Source of the DNA: Rhodopseudomonas palustris
GTDB taxonomy: Bacteria > Pseudomonadota > Alphaproteobacteria > Rhizobiales > Xanthobacteraceae
Direction: 5' to 3'
NCBI GenBank assembly: GCA_016215605.1
Contig: JACRJB010000052.1
Coordinates: forward strand, 124,001 to 188,000
Length of the DNA stretch: 64,000 bases
Shown: positions 63,580-64,000 of the stretch, in pieces
How positions within the stretch are numbered: the first letter of the stretch is position 1
Layout of the letters: each line of letters begins with the position of its first letter
Position numbers and translations under genes: made by a program
The notes under the pieces: model-generated
Databases searched by the model: none
Seen by the model: the letters and a program-made list of their open reading frames with translations, nothing else
Told to the model about the DNA's origin: nothing

Positions 63580-64000
63580 ATGACCCGACAATGGATACCG
63601 GCGATCGTGATGATCGCCGGCGTGGCGCTCACTGCCATGCCGGCCGGCGCGCAGGACGCGCTGGTCGTCACCAAATCGCTCAGCCCGGAGCTGGCGCTGG
63701 ACAGCGCCAAGGCCGCGCTCGCCGAATGCCGCAAGCAGGGCTTTCAGGTCGCGGTCGCGGTGGTCGATCGCACCGGACTGCAGCAGGTGATGCTGCGCGA
63801 CCGGTTCGCCGGCGCGCATACGCCCACCACCGCGGCCGGCAAGGCCTGGACCGCGGTGTCGTTCAAGACCTCGACGACCGATCTGCAGGCGATCACCAAG
63901 CCCGGCATGCCGCAGTCAGGGCTGCGCGATCTGCCCAACGTCGTCGTACTCGGCGGCGGCCTGGTCATCGAAGCCGGCGGCTCGCTGGTCGGCGGCATCG
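63580..64000 (+). CDS. DUF336 (GlcG/HbpS-like) heme-binding-type protein, 3' end outside window
   Basis: ATG 63580 opens a frame that runs off the window end (at least 140 residues). Signal peptide (MTRQWIPAIVMIAGVALTAMPAGAQ), then LSPELALDSAKAALAECRKQGFQVAVAVVDRTG, RFAGAHTPTTAAGKAWTAVSF and LPNVVVLGGGLVIEAGG: the DUF336/GlcG fold with the usual cofactor-pocket motifs. It follows soxX by 31 bp. Such proteins occur in several sox loci as possible heme- or redox-sensing partners. Confidence 0.85.
   Translation, partial: MTRQWIPAIVMIAGVALTAMPAGAQDALVVTKSLSPELALDSAKAALAECRKQGFQVAVAVVDRTGLQQVMLRDRFAGAHTPTTAAGKAWTAVSFKTSTTDLQAITKPGMPQSGLRDLPNVVVLGGGLVIEAGGSLVGGI

Overview
The window looks like the chromosome of a high-GC purple non-sulfur or rhizobial alphaproteobacterium, most likely Rhodopseudomonas (R. 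palustris group) or a close relative in the Bradyrhizobium family. This is an inference from gene content: an aerobic-route cobalamin cluster that uses CobZ instead of CobG, a thiosulfate-oxidation (sox) locus with flavocytochrome c genes, a CHASE2 cyclase/FecR/outer-membrane-protein set, and palindromic repeat families in intergenic DNA. No rRNA gene and no CRISPR array was seen.

Layout. (1) 1-3762 is the right end of an integrated element: a metallo-beta-lactamase-fold protein cut by the window edge, a gene with two compensating frameshifts, a HEPN/AbiU2-like protein, and a tyrosine integrase beside a 3' fragment of tRNA-Ser(UGA), the expected attachment-site scar. (2) 3941-10361 is a divalent heavy-metal RND efflux operon (czcC-czcB-czcA) flanked by two small secreted or membrane proteins. 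(3) 10600-21811 holds a DODA-type dioxygenase with a divergent LysR regulator, a CHASE3 histidine kinase, a CHASE2 adenylate/guanylate cyclase, a FecR-domain protein with an outer-membrane barrel partner, an LTXXQ protein and a DUF1772 protein. (4) 22003-27156 holds a HigBA-like toxin-antitoxin pair, a GC-rich hairpin-dense non-coding stretch, prfC, the guanidinium exporter gdx, a PiT phosphate transporter and a frameshifted DUF47 gene. (5) 27746-40419 holds a large DUF4407 protein, a branched-chain-type ABC transporter without its binding protein, an ArsC/Spx-like protein, an atypical pyruvate kinase, a TY-Chap-like secreted protein, a SnoaL-FMO fusion, and a flavodoxin/DUF2023 pair.

(6) 40874-52702 is the cobalamin (corrin ring) cluster: cobF on the minus strand, a divergent two-gene CobZ module, then a B12 riboswitch followed by a truncated cobN, cobH, cobI, cobJ, an inverted cobK, cobL, cobE, cobM, cobB and cobA. 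Almost every junction is an ATGA-type overlap, implying translational coupling. cobK lies antisense inside the operon with no non-coding DNA at either border.

(7) 52745-64000 is the sox locus. soxYZBCD, a YeeE-type sulfur transporter, a monoheme cytochrome and two tandem flavocytochrome c flavoproteins run leftwards; soxA, soxX and a DUF336 gene run rightwards from a shared 178-bp promoter region with an imperfect palindrome. Together they form a periplasmic system in which SoxAX loads sulfur onto SoxYZ, SoxB hydrolyses off sulfate, SoxCD oxidises the sulfane sulfur, and the flavocytochromes add sulfide oxidation.

Most starts were moved from the longest possible reading frame to the position supported by ribosome-binding sites, signal peptides or ATGA overlaps. 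Three single-base indels (two in the gene at 862-1515, one in the DUF47 gene) may be real decay or sequence errors.
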